A stretch of DNA of 29,470 nt from Chloroflexi bacterium UBA4736 (GTDB lineage Bacteria; Chloroflexota; Dormibacteria; Dormibacterales; Dormibacteraceae), in NCBI GenBank assembly GCA_002404015.1, contig DHIW01000060.1:8179-37648 (forward strand), given 5' to 3'. The position numbers and the translations under genes were made by a program. Shown one piece after another: positions 28,809 through 29,470 of the stretch. Position 1 is the first letter of the stretch. Every line of letters begins with the position of its first letter. Below the pieces are notes generated by a model. It had not been told where the DNA came from and ran no database searches. It worked only from the letters and a program-made list of their open reading frames with translations.

Positions 28809-29456
28809 ATGGGGTTCGTGATCCTGATCGTCGTACTCGTGCTCGTCGGCGTCTGGCTCCTGCTGAGCTACAACGGGCTGGTCTCCGCTCGCAACCGGAC
28901 CCAGGAGGCCTGGTCGCAGATCGACGTCGAGCTGAAGCGGCGGCATGACCTGATCCCCAGCCTGGTCGAGACCGTCAAGGGCTACGCCGCCCACGAGAGC
29001 TCGACCCTGGAGGCCGTCACCAACGCCCGCGCGGGCGCCGTCTCGGCCGGGGCCACCGGCGACCCAGCCAAGATCGGCCAGGCCGAGAACATGCTGACGC
29101 AGAGCCTGCGGTCGCTGTTTGCGGTCTCCGAGAACTATCCCGACCTGAAGGCGGTGGCGGTCTTCCAGAACCTGCAGGAGCAGCTGACCGCGACCGAGGA
29201 CAAGATCGAGTTCTCGCGCCGCTACTACAACACCAGCGTCCGCGACTTCAACACGCGGATCCAGTCCTTTCCGGGCTCCCTGGTGGCCGGTCCGTTCGGC
29301 TTCAAGCCCTTCGAGTTCTTCCAGGCCGATGAAGGCGACCGCGAGGTTCCCCAGGTGAGCTTCGGCCAGACGCCGCCGGCGGTCCCACCGCCGACGGCTG
29401 CCGAGCCGCCGCCGAACCCCCCGGCACCGCCCCCCGCTACGCCGCCCACGACCTAG
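28809..29456 (+). CDS. lemA: LemA family protein
   Basis: A 215-residue membrane-anchored helical protein. One N-terminal helix (FVILIVVLVLVGVWLLLSY) is followed by the LemA core: YNGLVSARNRTQEAWSQIDVELKRRHDLIPSLVETVKGYAAHE, then YPDLKAVAVFQNLQEQLTATEDKIEFSRRYYNTSVRDFNTRIQSFP-type sequence ending in PFGFKPFEFFQ. The last 40 residues are a Pro-rich tail (PPAVPPPTAAEPPPNPPAPP). The ATG at 28809 has AGGAG 5 nt upstream. LemA proteins are widespread, and their biochemical role is not settled. They often stand next to TPM-domain or HtpX-like genes, which would lie beyond the window's right edge. Confidence 0.94.
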   Translation: MGFVILIVVLVLVGVWLLLSYNGLVSARNRTQEAWSQIDVELKRRHDLIPSLVETVKGYAAHESSTLEAVTNARAGAVSAGATGDPAKIGQAENMLTQSLRSLFAVSENYPDLKAVAVFQNLQEQLTATEDKIEFSRRYYNTSVRDFNTRIQSFPGSLVAGPFGFKPFEFFQADEGDREVPQVSFGQTPPAVPPPTAAEPPPNPPAPPPATPPTT

Positions 29457-29470
29457 TGGACCGTAACAGC

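Noticed and set aside
1..29470. CRISPR arrays, insertion sequences, prophage genes, rRNA
   Set aside because: No regularly spaced repeats, transposase or integrase motifs, phage genes or rRNA segments were seen on either strand.

Overview
The window is very G+C-rich and densely packed, with almost every gene starting at or near the stop of its neighbour. It looks like the core chromosome of a monoderm (Terrabacteria-type) bacterium. Pointers are the lipid II amidating pair MurT/GatD, a 32-residue bS22-like ribosomal peptide, a luciferase-like probable F420 oxidoreductase, a Gram-positive style LexA box, and leaderless GTG/ATG starts. Candidatus Dormibacterota, or an actinobacterial or chloroflexotal relative, would fit, but the phylum is inferred from gene content only.

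Left third (1-10.6 kb): the 3' part of lon faces a minus-strand cell-wall/isoprenoid run (gamma-carbonic anhydrase-like protein, ispE, murT, gatD) joined by start/stop overlaps. rpsT follows, carrying a histone-H1-like tail. Then comes the competence/replication operon comEA-comEC-holA, a tRNA-Gln(UUG), and a Y-family DNA polymerase behind a LexA-type box.

Middle (10.6-18.1 kb): a response regulator/double-domain KaiC-like ATPase operon of visibly lower G+C. Next is a divergent metal-homeostasis locus: a substrate-binding lipoprotein, ATPase and permease opposite a Fur-family regulator, around three 8-mers at 13-bp pitch. Then an arsenic locus: arsM-arsC opposite arsR, followed by a second methyltransferase. 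No arsenite pump is in view.

Right-centre (18.1-23.2 kb): a decayed AraC-VOC pair carrying two frameshifts and one nonsense codon; a receiver protein with an unrecognised C-terminal domain; a DUF1003-like membrane protein; and the most unusual gene of the window. That gene is a two-domain glutaredoxin-like protein disulfide oxidoreductase (21064-21756, minus) whose second CxxC motif reads UGA-R-Y-C, with the frame open for 82 further codons and a stem-loop just after the UGA. It reads as an undescribed-looking selenoprotein. A small lipoprotein and a luciferase-like oxidoreductase follow.

Right end (23.3-29.5 kb): leuS, an Ap4A phosphorylase-like HIT protein, small membrane proteins, an acyl-CoA dehydrogenase, the bS22-like peptide and lemA.

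Two genome-wide habits show up. Four genes (fur, arsR, the second methyltransferase, the acyl-CoA dehydrogenase) have a -10-like hexamer exactly 6 nt before the start codon, implying leaderless mRNAs. At least nine gene junctions are ATGA/GTGA/TTGA or similar overlaps, implying translation by termination-reinitiation.
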